From: Entoloma clypeatum
Taxonomy: Eukaryota; Basidiomycota; Agaricomycetes; Agaricales; Entolomataceae
Reading direction: 5' to 3'
Assembly: GCA_963565915.1 (NCBI GenBank)
Contig: OY751486.1
Location: forward strand, 4,526,001-4,590,000
DNA length: 64,000 nt
Below, one piece after another: positions 11,145-23,000 of the stretch. Within the stretch, counting starts at the first letter, position 1. Every line of letters begins with the position of its first letter. Made by a program: the position numbers and the translations under genes. The notes beneath the pieces are model-generated. The model saw only the letters and a program-made list of their open reading frames with translations, was not told the DNA's origin and made no database searches.

Positions 11145-12379
11145 TCATTGTGGGGAGGAAAATCCTCCTGTCCTCCCTCCGACTCCGCAGACTCCGTGGG
11201 CAGAACGGAGTTGTCTTCCACTGCGTCCTTGACCACGAGTTGTTCCATAACAAACTCGTCCTGCTCCTCCGTTGTCATGAAGTGAATGTTGAAGCAAAGG
11301 GGGCATTCACGACTAAAGTGGCCCGTTTTGTTACATCTGAAGCATGCATTGGCATTCTTGCCTCTAACATGTGAAGTATCAATGTCCATTGCATTAGGGT
11401 CCCTTGTCGGCAGAGTGGATGCAGATGCGAGCGGAGCTGTACGCAGAGTGAATGGAATGTAGGGGCGAGGCAATACTGAGGTGCCAGGTACTCTTGGTCC
11501 GACAACATTGCGGAAGGCGGATGTGGGGGTCGGAGCAGTGGCTTTGAAGGCTTTGTTGGCAATCCTATTGTTGTCATTGACTCGTGCTGCAGAGTACCAC
11601 TCATCGGGATTGTCATCCGCAGGCCATCCGTGGGTCAGGGTGGCAATCTCGTTCTGAATGTCGGAACGGAGACCATGGCGGAATTTGAGTACGATGTTGG
11701 TATCCTCCTGATAGCCCGCTTTGTCATTGTAGTCTTTGAACTCGTCAATATAGGTCTCAACATCCCGTTGACCTTGATAATAGGATTCTCCTTTGAGGAT
11801 CCGTCTCACGTCCTGTTCCTCATTCTTCGGAGTGAACTCCGCTGTGAAGACTGCGCGGAAGTCCACCCAAGTCCGATAAGGCGGAGCACCGGTCCTCCGC
11901 TCCTGTCGGATAATGCAATCTGCAAAGCGTGCTGCGCGTCCACTCTTCATGAAAGATAAGGCCCAATAAATTTTAGCATGGTTGTCTGTGAACTGTTCCG
12001 GAGCCAGCCCCATAAACAATTCACAGGAGTTTAGAAAGGTCCAGCCATTTGCGCGTGATCCATCTCAGTCCGACAGATTGGCAGGTTTTGCTCGACGCAT
12101 GCCCGGATTGGCCGGAGCGAGCGGAGCGGGTATAATAGCGGGTGCGGGAGCAGGTGGGATAGGTGGTGGAGCTGGGGCAGGAATTGCGTTGAAGGCGAGG
12201 AGGAGTTGGTCAAGTTGAGTCGAGATATTGGCGAGAGTTTGACGTTGTTCCTGGAACTCATGCTCGAGCTGTTCAAGACGATTGGGGTTGTCCATTCCTA
12301 TGTGTGGAGCAAAATCACCAGTTACGGAGAGGTAGCTAGAAGAACTGGAAGGGGTGGGAGATGTATCAGAGTTGAACAC
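11141..12379 (-). pseudogene. Family B gag with CCHC zinc knuckle
   Basis: The ORF from ATG 12379 has a Pro/Ala-rich N-terminal region with a predicted coiled coil (LEQLEHEFQEQRQTLANIS). A TGA at 12067-12065 interrupts it, and the same frame continues with a typical Retrotrans_gag domain (YRTWVDFRAVF near residue 150) and one zinc knuckle, CFRCNKTGHFSREC, near 11335. The stop follows SD and precedes DG, where an Arg CGA codon is likely ancestral. It overlaps the start of pol by a few bases in a -1 relation. Confidence 0.8.
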
Positions 12380-12445
12380 AGACGAAGCTACTCCAAAGTG
12401 CGGAATCGTGACAACGATGCAATCAGACCCAGTCCAATTAAATGA

Positions 12446-13235
12446 GAACTTTCTACTGTAAGGGTGACCTTACGATCCAAGACTCGAACTCAGATACTTG
12501 CAAGGGAGATCCAAAGTTTAGATTGAGCAGTCTGATAAGTAATACAACACATACCTTGCAAGGGAGATCCAAAGAGAAAGTTCTAAGGATTCCCCTGCAA
12601 GCTAGTTAGATAAATAGTAAAATGAGATATGAAATAAGAGATAAAACAAGACGTATGAATGATGAGCAATGATTGGGAGTAGGGATGGGGGATGAATGGA
12701 AACAAGATGAATGATAGTACCTGCAATCCGACGTGTGGAGTAGCAGATGGGCGCAGAGTCATCAGATGCGGAGAGGTGGATAAGATGTCGGAGGCAGCGG
12801 ATCCGATCGGAGGATGTCGGAGGATGTCGGAGGATGTCGGAGATGGTGGAATAGAAAAGAAAGGAAAAGTGAAAGTGGTTGCCCTTACAGGACCTAGGGT
12901 TCAGTCCAGGTCCGAACTGTGGTTCGGAGGGTTGAGGACCAGAGTGACCGTGGCCAGTGGACTCATTAGCGAGGGACATGCTTCAAGGATCAACATGTCC
13001 GCTGTATCCCAGAGCGGCTGAGAGCCCTGCAAGCATAGAAACCAGGCTTTGGGAGGGGGCGGAGAGCAGCGGGCGAGCGCGGGCGGCAACATGTGTCAGG
13101 TTGCTGCTGCGGGGGAATACCGGGGATGGTGATATTGAAATACACCCCTCGCGCTGATTCAAACCGATATGAATTGATTAGTTATCTATTATCTTAATCT
13201 GATACTTTATCGACATCGGCTATTCGTGCTCACCA
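12446..13235. other. Non-coding stretch with direct repeat and TCGGA-rich patch
   Basis: CTTGCAAGGGAGATCCAAAG occurs twice (about 12509 and 12565), probably in the leader of element B. AGAACTTTCT near 12449 and AGAAAGTTCT near 12590 form an inverted pair around them. At 12780-12840 GGATGTCGGA is repeated in tandem, as in the LTR-like sequence at 1143-1615. The family B 5' LTR may lie here, but its ends were not found. I see no gene. Confidence 0.5.
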
Positions 13236-13508
13236 GTGAAATCTATGCCTAATCACCCTGCAGTACCATCTTGCTATCGCAGCCTCTCAGCAATGGGTAT
13301 GGCCCCGCGAGGACCAGGTTCAAATGGCGCGGGGGGTGTTCCGACATCATACTCACAATTCCATGGCTACGGGGTGCCATCCAACTTGTTTGGGGTTCCA
13401 GGTGACATGTACATCGACATTACACACAGGGTGTATCGCAGCTTTGTCAAGTACACATCCTGGATTGAATGGCCAGGTGCCAAAAGGTGGTCGACTGGAG
13501 TTGGGTAG
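13236..13508 (+). CDS. Short conserved-looking hypothetical fragment
   Basis: The frame encodes about 90 residues with a glycine/proline-rich segment, then PGDMYIDITHRVY and WIEWPGAKRWS. I recall similar short modules in Agaricomycete hypothetical proteins but can assign no function. It has no clear promoter or intron and may be an exon fragment of a degraded gene. The region 13509-13844 after it holds only short GCCGAAACC-type inverted motifs, which resemble ones near 54110-54200, and no gene. Confidence 0.3.
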   Translation: MKSMPNHPAVPSCYRSLSAMGMAPRGPGSNGAGGVPTSYSQFHGYGVPSNLFGVPGDMYIDITHRVYRSFVKYTSWIEWPGAKRWSTGVG

Positions 13509-13844
13509 TGTTGCCGCGGTTCTGACTCCAGTCAGCTCTGAGCCGAAACCGCACTGCACAGAGCCGAAACCGAGCTGAACCATGATGTTCTGAAGCCATG
13601 ACTTCCAAAGCCGCAGTTGTAAGTGGTTTCGGTTCAGCTGCTGGCTTGAGCCGGTGCCTCATAAACACAACAAACACAAATTCAAACAAAACACTCGCAC
13701 GTCTCTGAGACTTCTTTCTGCAAGCAAGCAATATGATTCAAGTGTAAATATGTCATATAAAATGCCCTAAGCATGACAATAATGATGTATGTAGGTAGGA
13801 CGGGGGAGGGATTCTTATCAAAATAAAACAATAGTAAAAAAATG

Positions 13845-16800
13845 TCAGTTGCGAGCCCGCTTTCGATGATCTACCATGCACTCTGTTATGGATTCGCTAT
13901 CCATGGCATTGATCGCTTGGACAAGATACAAGACATAGAGGCCTTATCTGATTAATGGCCAGTTTCATCTTATCTATTGGTTTCATACTTACTATTCACT
14001 TTTACATCATTCGGGCCCCGGCCTCCGCTTACTCACTACAGTATGGTCATCGTTACCATATCTAGATGGTTACTCTCACACATCCTTGACATTGTGTTAC
14101 TTATTGGGCTATACTTAGATACTCTGACTCACGCCGCAGCAGTTACCATAGACACCTACTCCGGGTCCGCTTCTGGAGTCAGACCGGAACCGCTCTAGAG
14201 TCATCTAGATGACTCAACCTTCTAGTATATATAGGGTAGATACATTGCATGTATTCCCCAGATCTAGCAATCACCTTGGTATCCGCCTTTGCTACTTAAG
14301 CCTCTCTGCCTAAGCATTGCATGGGTTTGTCAACCATAACACACTCCTCATGCCGCCGTTTATCTTCCTTTGTTTTGCAGACAATTGCAAGGTGGTCTGC
14401 AGGCAGCCGCACCTCAATTCCTGTCCAAGTTGAACCCGCACCCCCTATGTGATCGATGATTTCGACGAGAGCTGCTTCCTCGGAGCCATGGCGACTATAA
14501 CAAATTCGAAGAGCAAACCTACCCTGATGATCCCCCTTGAGAACGACAAGCAGAGCGTCAGTCTGCTTCACATTTGGATGGATGATAGAAACCCAATCTG
14601 GGTCCAAAATGTGCATCCTTCGATTCGCCGTGTAAATAATTATCGGCTGTCCATCACACATGGTGCTGGAAACATAGACCCGTGACAGGTTGAACTGGCC
14701 GCCAGTAACCTTCACCTGTACTTTGACGCCCAAGAAACATGGATCAAGAAGATCATGATTGGAAGTGGGCGCGGATGTGGAGGGTGTTGTGGGGAGGGAG
14801 TAGCGACCTGGAGTCCGCGACGATGGATCCCAAGCTGGGGTGGATGATGAGCCTCCAGGCTCAGGCATGGGGGTGCTCGCGATTAAGATGGGTGGGGGGG
14901 GGGGGGGGGGGGCTGGGCGTGGGGAAGTGGGTCACAGAAAAGTGGGTCGAAGAGGCGACTTTGTGGGTACTGGAACTCGAATAGCTCTTGCTTGGTGCTG
15001 AAAGTAAGGATCATTAATTAGCATCAGAGGATGAATGTATATTGGATGGAACTCATACTCAAATTCAACCACATCATCATAATTGAAGATCGCCTTCGGG
15101 AATGGCGCATTTGGATCATAGTTCATGAAACGGACTTCAAACCTGAGGCCGCTCACTGTATCTTCATTGGGCAGAACATTCTCAATGACCGCGGGCTGGC
15201 CTTTACGCTGGTGTCCACGCTTGATAACCATGACCTTGACCCCCCGCCAAGGGACTTGATGCCGCTCCTTCAACACCGCTGAAAGTGCCAAATTATCCGA
15301 AGAGGGCAGCAACACAGCGTGCAGTATGGGCGGTTCTGTGATTGAGGCACTGTTTTTGTGAATGACAAATGACTAAGAAAGAAGTTAGAAGATGAATGTT
15401 TCTTCCCTGAAAAGAAGTGCTGTACCTCCATAGCAGGACGGGTGTCATCACCATCTTTTTCAAGGATCCAGATGTCAATGTAGTCTACCCGCTCTACAAA
15501 TCCCATTTGGCCTTTATGCACGCCTCCAACAACTCTGACGAAATCACCAATACTGATGGATTTGCAGACGTGGTACCATGGAAGTTTCAAAACCTCACCC
15601 CCCATTTCAGCGACTTCGACCTCAACAAAGTCTGGTTGAGCAAGTTTGACCTGGCCGAATTCCCCATTGTGCAAACCTTCAACAATTTTGACCGACTCTC
15701 CAGGAAAGAACACCCATTCAAGCGGGGTGGGAAACTCCTCGCCCATCAGGCGTTGGATCCCCAGATGCGGGCTAAGGAGGAAAAGGGCATGCAATTCAGT
15801 GGAGATGGAGACAGCCTCAGACAACACAGAATACACATCAAAGTCTTTTATCAGCAGGCCGTGTTTGAAAGTGCACCCATCAAAAAAGAAAGTATCATTC
15901 CCTTTTGGAGTCGGTGGGATGCCGAAGATCTTTTCAATGACGGAGGGATTGAAAAGAGCCTGGGGAGGAGGAGGAGTGGAGTGTGGCCACTTGCCCCGTT
16001 TTCTTGATGAGAGAGGGGTCGAAAGCTGGAGGCGAGGCACCAGGAGGAGTTGTATGCCACCCCATGGCATTAACTTGTTGACGTACCCAAGGTCACCTTT
16101 GTAGGCACCTCTTAAGACCCACACCCACTGTCTGATCCTGAGCCTTAGTTCCCGATCCTGAGGAAGACGGAGTGTCACTGGTCAATCTTCCAGTGGGACG
16201 AACTTGACGATAGGCATTGCTAGCTGGTCTTGTGATACCAACAGGTTTCCTCTCTTCATGACCCTGGGGATGCGGCACAGGAAGCTATGGAGGTTTGGGT
16301 TCATATCGGCCTCGATGAAAACCGACCCTCGGAGAGGTCCACGGGTATAGGCCACTGATAGAACATCTGGCGTCACCCTGTCCTTGACTAGCTGGAAGAG
16401 CGTGTAGACAACTTCTTCTTCAAATCCAGGCTGGAATATCCTTGAGACTTACCACAAACGAGATGAATGGAGACTTACCCAGCATCAGAGCTGCCAAATA
16501 GATTTGTCTGACATTCGAGGTTGACACAGTAGATTATGTGGTAAAATTCTGCCAGACACCTCATTGTCATATGCAGTTGTGGGGCATTGGCATGGTAGCG
16601 CGCATGTTCATGGACCACGTCCCGACTCCCAATCAATATCATCCTCCAGCTCATCCTGTGGCTCGTCCAGTCCGCCGGCCTGGTAATTGTTCCACCGCCA
16701 AATACCCTCAGGGTGATTATTCTCCTGGTCATTGATAAAACCTAGAGCTACCTCAGAAGTGGATCAAAATAAGAGGACAGGTTGCTTACCATCCTCCTCC

Positions 16801-16948
16801 TCCTCATCATCATCATCATCATCAGCATCATCGACTTGAGCCTCAAGATCCACGAAGGGATTATGAGCTTCCATGATCTGTTTAACAGACTGTAAGCCCC
16901 CCGCGTGTTGCATGAGCAAGAAGACAGACATACCCGGCGACGACTCAT
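13845..16948 (-). pseudogene. Spt5-like KOW/NGN-domain gene, decaying, tail cut by solo LTR
   Basis: ATG 16948 opens a 15-nt exon, then a GTATGT...AACAG intron. Next comes an acidic region (EAHNPFVDLEAQVDDADD, an Asp/Glu run) and, after a GTAAGC...CTCTAG intron, a second acidic part. An NGN-like domain (VYTLFQLVKDRVTPDVLS, SVFIEADMNP) lies near 16420-16185. KOW motifs follow near 16130 (WVLRGAYKGDLGYV), 15680 (VKIVEGLHNGEFGQV), 15560 (VRVVGGVHKGQMGFV), 15240 and 14540 (LLVVLKGDHQGRF). A Ser/Pro motif STPAWDPSSRTP near 14840 recalls the Spt5 C-terminal repeat. A TGA near 16180, a probable frameshift near 16625 and poor joins near 15350 and 14910 (an 18-G run) argue for a pseudogene. Spt5 is a conserved elongation factor, and this looks like a diverged extra copy. 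Confidence 0.6.
13884..14341 (+). repeat. Solo LTR, 458 bp, target duplication CACTC
   Basis: The sequence begins TGTTATGGATTC and ends ACCATAACA, flanked by CACTC on both sides (13879-13883 and 14342-14346). TATATA at 14226 is followed 34 bp later by AGATCTAGCAA (14260), a variant of the family-A start sequence, so it belongs to a related self-priming family. It lies inside the last exon of the Spt5-like gene. Confidence 0.88.
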
Positions 16949-18806
16949 CCTGTTGGTGGGTTCAATTGACGACCTATGGGATGTGATAATTAGCTTTCAT
17001 GGTACGGTTGATGTTCAAATCGTAGAAAACGAAGAACAGCCCTCGCTCCACAGGCCCCTGGTTCCCTTGCATCACTCCTTCAGAGTGAGGAGTCCATGGA
17101 TCTGGCGTGCACGTATCATACGCTACACATCAATTTGCCCGTGCAGGACGTGCCGCCGATGGGTGGGGCTTTATCTTTGCCCCTGCTTCAATTCAAGTAC
17201 TCATCAGGGCTTATGATTTACTAATTACATGTACTAATAAAACCTATCTTACAGAACTTACTGAGGATGAGGAGGTCGGTAGGTGGTGGTGTGAGAGCAA
17301 GAAGAAAAAATCATGTGTTGGGGTGTCCAGTTGTTGATACACCACAGGACTCAAACAACGGAATCAGGGGTTGGAAGTCGTACTTACAATTAAATCTAAT
17401 ATGTGTTTAGGGCCTCGTGGAGGTGAGAGGTGTAGGAAAAGGTCCAGAGTCGTGTGGCCGCTGTTTATTCAACCAGCGACCCAGTTCCCCAGTTTGTTGA
17501 TGGTTATGGGCAGAGGCGGTGATCATACCGGTGGTTGGATCGCTACCGAGGTACTGGTGCTCGACCTCGCCTTCACTGCTTTCCGGCGCCTCAGCGGTCG
17601 GAGTGAAGACAGCTCTCCTAGATGCTCGCGAAGAGGCCAACTGGACGGCATCAACGCCGGTGGTGAATTGCTCGTGGGCGGCCACCTTCATTCGCTCCTT
17701 GTTTGCGCGCGCATTGGCCTGATGTACACACATTAGACTTGTGTAAATACACATCACGCACCTGTTGCCAAGATTGCGGCGGTCAAATCCATTAATATAA
17801 TGAATGGACGATGCCAAGATTTGCGAAGAGCAGCTCCCAACATTCGATCCGCATCATGTGCATGTGATTGTGGAGCGGCAATGTAACAGCAGCACCATGT
17901 GGGGGATTGCGGTGGTCATTGACCTATCAAATCCATTAATATGATGAACAGACGGTGAAGAGTGAGTGGCCACACAACCTGTTGCCAAGATTTGCGAAGG
18001 GCAGCTCTCGACGTTCAATCCGCCGCATGTGCATGTGATTGTGGAACAGTGGTGTAACAGCAGCGTCGGGTGGGGGATTGATTTCATTGGTGGATATGAT
18101 CTGTGTGGATTAAGTGACCTGGGCTTTAAGTTATTGACCTATCAAATGATGAACAGATGGTGGACGCACCTGTTGCCAAGATTCCCGAGGGGCGCTCAAT
18201 GTTCGATCCGCCTCATGTGCATGTGATCGTGAAGCGACAATGTAACCGCAGCGTCGGGTGGGGGGGCTTGAATTCATCGGCGGATATGATCTGCCTTGTG
18301 GGCGGTGCATCGCGAACCGACGTCAGCAATGCAGTAGCAGCGTCTGTGGACAGTTAGTTTCTGTATACTTATTTGAATTAGTAGTTCTATTCTATTTACT
18401 AGACTACATTAGATAGTTCTACTATACTAGTGGTAGAGTACTATTGTGTGTATGGGGAAGGTGGTGGTATGAGAGCAAGAAGGAAAAATCATGTGCTGGG
18501 GTGTCCAGTTGTTGATACACCATGGAACTCAAACAACGGAATCGGAAGTCGGAGGAATCAGATCATATCCGCCGATGAATTCAACCCCCCCCACCCGATG
18601 CTGCGGTTACATCGTCGCTTCACGATCACATGCACATGAGGCGGATCGAACATTGAGCGCCCCTCAGGAATCTTGGCAACAGGTGCGTCCACCATCCGTT
18701 CATCATTTGATAGGTCAATAACTTAAAGCCCAGGTCACTTAATCCACACAATGCTGCTGTTACATTGCCACTTCACGATAACACCCTCCACGAGGCAGAT
18801 CATATC
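16949..18806. repeat. Diverged direct and inverted repeats, no clear gene
   Basis: A unit of roughly 185 bp, recognisable by GCATGTGATTGTGGA and GTAACAGCAGC, recurs at about 17810, 17980 and 18165. It appears inverted at about 18560-18745 and, across the 34-kb insertion, at 52943-53115. A second direct duplication pairs 17280-17380 with 18455-18555 (GGGGTGTCCAGTTGTTGATA). A minus-strand frame at 17817-17407 (136 aa, Arg/Ala/Glu-rich) is open but unrecognised. The inverted copy is the insertion target of the large gypsy element. Confidence 0.6.
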
Positions 18807-19188
18807 TGTTACGGACGCTACAGTATGTGGACCACATCATCTCTTTTACTTATCATCCCGATGCAGCGCCCTCTTATGAATACACTATATCTAATAGCTA
18901 CTTTTGTTCCCTTAGATTCCCAGTATGACTCAGTCCGCAGTAGCCTTACTCAGCTCCGCAGCAGTAACCTTGCTCAGCTCCGCAGTAGTATTACTCAGTC
19001 TGCAGTCGCCTTACTCATGCGGACTGCCTTCCGCAGTTACTGACTTATTCACTACCGTTCATAGTCAGTACTATATAAACCTCATGTACCATAGCTACAT
19101 TTCTTAGATTTAGCAATCACATTGCTCTTTGCCTTTCCACTTCCTGCATACTCTGCCCGAACCTTGGAACGGTTTGTTAAGCATAACA
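18807..19188 (+). repeat. 5' LTR of the host gypsy element, 382 bp
   Basis: The LTR begins TGTTACGGACGC and ends AAGCATAACA. It differs from its partner at 52585-52942 by many C/T and G/A changes and by an extra CTCAGCTCCGCAGCAGTAAC-type unit. Confidence 0.92.
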
Positions 19189-19201
19189 AGTTGCTAAATC
19201 T
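19106..19201 (+). promoter_or_regulatory. Self-priming pair: RNA start and complementary primer-binding site
   Basis: TATAAA is at 19073 and AGATTTAGCAA at 19106-19116, where RNA should start. TTGCTAAATCT at 19191-19201, two bases after the LTR, is its perfect 11-nt reverse complement. This is the arrangement used by the fission-yeast Tf1 element, whose RNA 5' end folds back to prime reverse transcription. The same pair exists in A2 (32345-32355 with 32431-32441) and in A4. Confidence 0.75.
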
Positions 19202-19683
19202 CGTTAGGTTTGCCCAGAGCGAAGAGAGCAACTACCAGATGAGTCAAGATGTCGCGCTTCTTTGAAGACTTCACCAGTAACCCATTCAGCACACCAGAAG
19301 CCCGACAGAAGGAGCTAAGTCCTTGAGACAGTATCGATTTTATGCTCATCCAGCAGTACATCGAATCGGAGATCCGTCGCATCCTACAGCAGGTGCTTGA
19401 CAAAGAACTAGACAACGACAAGCATCGCCCCCATGGCGAGATAGCAGAGAGCATCCATCTTGCTCAGCAACACCAGATCGCGCGCTATAATGCCCGACAG
19501 AACGAACTCGAAAGCTTTCGTGTTCAAGAAGGACCTCAGACAGGTCGGATCACAGAGATCAGAGAGTTTATCGGTGTCCAGACAACCGTTATCAGAAGAT
19601 TGATTAGGACGCTCACATCGAGACGTCCCAGAGCCACATCATCATGTCTTACTCAAAGCAACAGATCTATGCCCACTTCACCA

Positions 19684-19993
19684 TGTTGAAGTTCCACCTG
19701 GGCGCTAGCCACAGGTGTACTGAGCAACATAGCTACAGTGGAAGTACTCTACGATACCGCTATGGTCACTTACATGGTTTGGAGGGGGGTAAGGCTAGTG
19801 AGAGCGGTTGAGGCTGGTGAGAGCGATGGAGCTGGTTAAGAGTCAAGAGACAACTTATTGGTATTGACAGTTTCCTGGTCTTATATATCGTACTACTGTT
19901 TGTACCAACCAAACAAGTATGTAATGAAGATATGTAAAGGTCACGTGATGTAATCTAATCTAATCTAATCTACGTGATGGAAAAGTTTCAACA
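19684..19993 (-). repeat. Copia 3' LTR, 310 bp
   Basis: It matches 25223-25532 base for base as far as I can read. It contains a (TAATC)n microsatellite and two CACGTGA/ACGTGAT motifs. Confidence 0.95.
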
Positions 19994-20069
19994 CCCCCCC
20001 ATATTTAGTACATACTTCTAAATACATCTTACTTTTTCCCACATATATATATAGGTACTTTTGTTTCGC

Positions 20070-23000
20070 CTAGTTCTTTATCAGTCCAAAGTACGGGATA
20101 AACTTGGAAAAAAGGATTTTCCCCAGATTCTTAGTCAAAAGGTCTGCAGGGTTATTCACTCCTTCGATGAATTCGACCGTAATAATTCCTTCGGAGACTT
20201 TTTCTCTGACGAAGTGGAATCGCACGTCAATGTGCTTGGATCGCTTCTCAGTTACAGGGTTGGATGCGATAAAGACGGAGCCGTTGTTATCTCCGTAGAT
20301 CGGTACTGATCCGATCTGCATTCCAAGTTCGGCAAGCATGCTTCTCAGCCATGTTGCTGCGCGACTGCAATCTGATAGCGCCATGTACTCTGCTTCTGTA
20401 GAAGAGAGGGCGATGGTCTTTTGCGCCGATGATACCCATGTTATCGCTCCAGACGCCAGTGATATGAAGAAGCCGGTGGTAGACCTCCTCGTGTTCTCAT
20501 CTGACGCCCAGTCGGAGTCTGTGAATGCATAGATCCCTTTCCCTGAGTCCCCATCATACATTATTGCGTAATTTTTTGTTGCCTTTAAATATCTGCAAAT
20601 ATCCCTAGCCACCTCTAAATGGCGTTTTGTGGGATTTGCGGAAAATTGGGACATTTTGATTACAGCAAAGCAGATGTCAGGCCTCGTTCCAATCATCAGA
20701 TATAGGAGTGATCCGATGACGGATTGGTACTTGGATCGGAGTTCCGCATTGGGTTCATCTTCGGACGCCATGGGTTTGTAGCCCGTAGGGAGTGGCGTAT
20801 GGGTGGCATTAGATTCGCTCATCCCCATGCGTGCCAGAATTTTCTCAAGGTAAGGTACTTGATCAATGAAGATCTTCTTCCCACGTTGCCTTATTTGGAT
20901 TGAGAGAAATTCCTTTGGTTCCCCATCGGGCGCTAGGTGACCTAGGTCCCTGCATTCCCATGTTGTCATGAAGGCCTTCTTCTTTTCTAGCGTATATTCC
21001 CGGTTTGTGCCGAGAAAAGCAGAGTCGTCGACATAGATGACGGCGATTACAATTTCCCCATTGGTACTTTTGTGAATGAACACTCCCGCATCGGAGTGAA
21101 GCCGGACAAAGCCGAGCTTTTTCATGGAGGAATCAAGTTCCCTCCACCAGGCTAATGCGGCCTGCTTAAGTCCATATAGAGCTTTGAATAGTTGGTACAC
21201 GAGGTGTTCTTTCCCTTTTACTATGTAGCCCTCAGGCTGTCGCATGTAAATGACTTCACGGAGCGTTCCATAGAGGAAGGCTGATGAGACGTCCAAAAGA
21301 GTCATGAACCACCCTTCAAGGGCTGTCAATGCCAGTATTAGTCGGACGGTTTCATATCTTACGACTGGTGAGAAGATCTGATCAAAGTCGATCCCTTCTA
21401 CCTGTGAGAAGCCTTTTGCGACGAGGCGCGCTTTCAGACGCCCATCGGACTTTTCATTGTAAACCCATTTGTTCCTTAGAGCTTTCCTCCCTGCAGGCAG
21501 GGGTACTAGCTCCGTGATCACCCCGCGGCGTTTGAGCATATCTAGCTCTTTACGTTCAGCCGCATACCAGTCTTCTTTATTTGGAAGAGGGTATATGTCT
21601 TTATGGGACATTTCAACGATGCCAACTTGGACTGACATTGCCTCCATCAGGAGGTCATTCATCCATGCCGTTTGACCGCCCAATCTCCGTCTTCGATCTA
21701 ATTTTTCAAGATCAGATGCTGGAGTGTCTTCCCCATAGATGCTTCCTGGCATCTTCCGAACTCGTCGTTCCCTGATCGGTCGATCTGGTACTTGCTCGGG
21801 TTGTGGAGTGGGTACTCGCGGTTCGTCATCAGGCTCACTGGCAGGCAGTTCGTTGTCTGATTCAGGTTGATCCTGTTCAATGGGAACTGGGATATGAGGT
21901 GTTTCGTTGTGACTATCGTCATCGTTGCTGCCAGGAATGAGATCCTCAAACTCATCAGCCGGCTCTGGGTTTTCCATTTCTGGGTGGTTTTCTGGCAACG
22001 GGTCAATGTGGCATCTAGGGTACTTGCTTTCATCAAAGATAGCTTTCCCGCCCATGAAAATCGTGTTGGTCTCAGGATCCATGAAGCGGTATCCTTTGAC
22101 CCCTGGTTTCGATCCGAGATAAATCATCAATCGGGATCTTGATTCCAGGGAGTTCCTACGTTTCTCCTTTGGGATATATACATATGCCTGACATCCAAAT
22201 ACTCTGACACTAGACATGTCGGGGATCTCATTGGTCACCCTGAAGTAAGGGGTTTTCCATTCAAGACGCTGCATGGGGGTTCTGTTGTAGAGAAATGCTG
22301 CATGTTCCAAACAGAATTCCCACCACATAGGTGGTAAGCACGCGTCGAAGCGCAAGGCCTGAGATTTCTCCCACAGGGTTCGATTTATCCGTTCTGCTCG
22401 ACCGTTCTGCTGGTGCTGATACGGGAGCGTGACGTCGATCAGAATTCCATGATCGGCAAGTACATCCTTGTATTCGTTAAATTCTCCACCTCCATCAACT
22501 CGCCATTTCTTTGGAGTGGCGGCGAATTGATTCTGGATCATCGCAAGGAATTGCCGCAGTGCCATGACAGCATCCGACTTCTTCCTAAGCAAGACGACCC
22601 AGACGTGGGATGAAAAATCGTCCAAAAACGTAAGGAAATATTTATATTTGTGGTATGATGCCGTGGATATTTGTTTAAGATCGGAATGGATCAGATCAAA
22701 GGTTTTTGTTGCCCTTGTTATCGAATTTGGATATGACTGATTTGGCATTTTCCCTTTGAGGCAACCTGTGCAACTTTCCTGTGATTTCTCACGTACTAGT
22801 GTTTCAGGTACCCCTTTGGTACTGGTGGGAATCTTTCGGAGTGCTTGATCATTTGGGTGACCAAGGCGCTTGTGCCATGTTTCAACAGTGATTTCGCTTG
22901 AGATCGCATGGATCTGGTCATAGCGTATTTCAGTGTCTAACCAGTAAATGGTTTGACCAAGGATGTGGGGTGAAAACTGGATTTTGCTCAGCCCTTTGGA

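Larger units (their letters stand above)
7619..12445 (-). mobile_element. Ty3/gypsy chromovirus, family B, decayed
   Basis: Minus-strand order is gag (CCHC), protease, RT, RNase H, integrase, chromodomain. Amino-acid identity to family A is low, so it is a distinct family. The left side is cut off by the Tc1 element, which sits at a TA, so the 3' LTR is missing. No 5' LTR could be placed with confidence upstream of 12445. It contains at least three in-frame TGA stops plus frameshifts and a deletion in RT. Confidence 0.85.

Noticed and set aside
12480..12530. tRNA or SINE suggested by a GAGTTCGAGTC box-B-like motif on the minus strand
   Set aside because: No matching A box and no cloverleaf can be drawn; it lies in the leader of element B.
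12508..12584. CRISPR-like repeat pair CTTGCAAGGGAGATCCAAAG
   Set aside because: Only two copies, in eukaryotic retroelement leader sequence; no array.
14897..14914. Poly-G run as a functional element
   Set aside because: It is more likely a slippage-prone or mis-sized homopolymer in the decaying Spt5-like gene.
17407..17817. Minus-strand 136-aa ORF as a gene
   Set aside because: It has no recognisable domain, no conserved start, and lies in repeated sequence; it is kept only as a note in the repeat entry.
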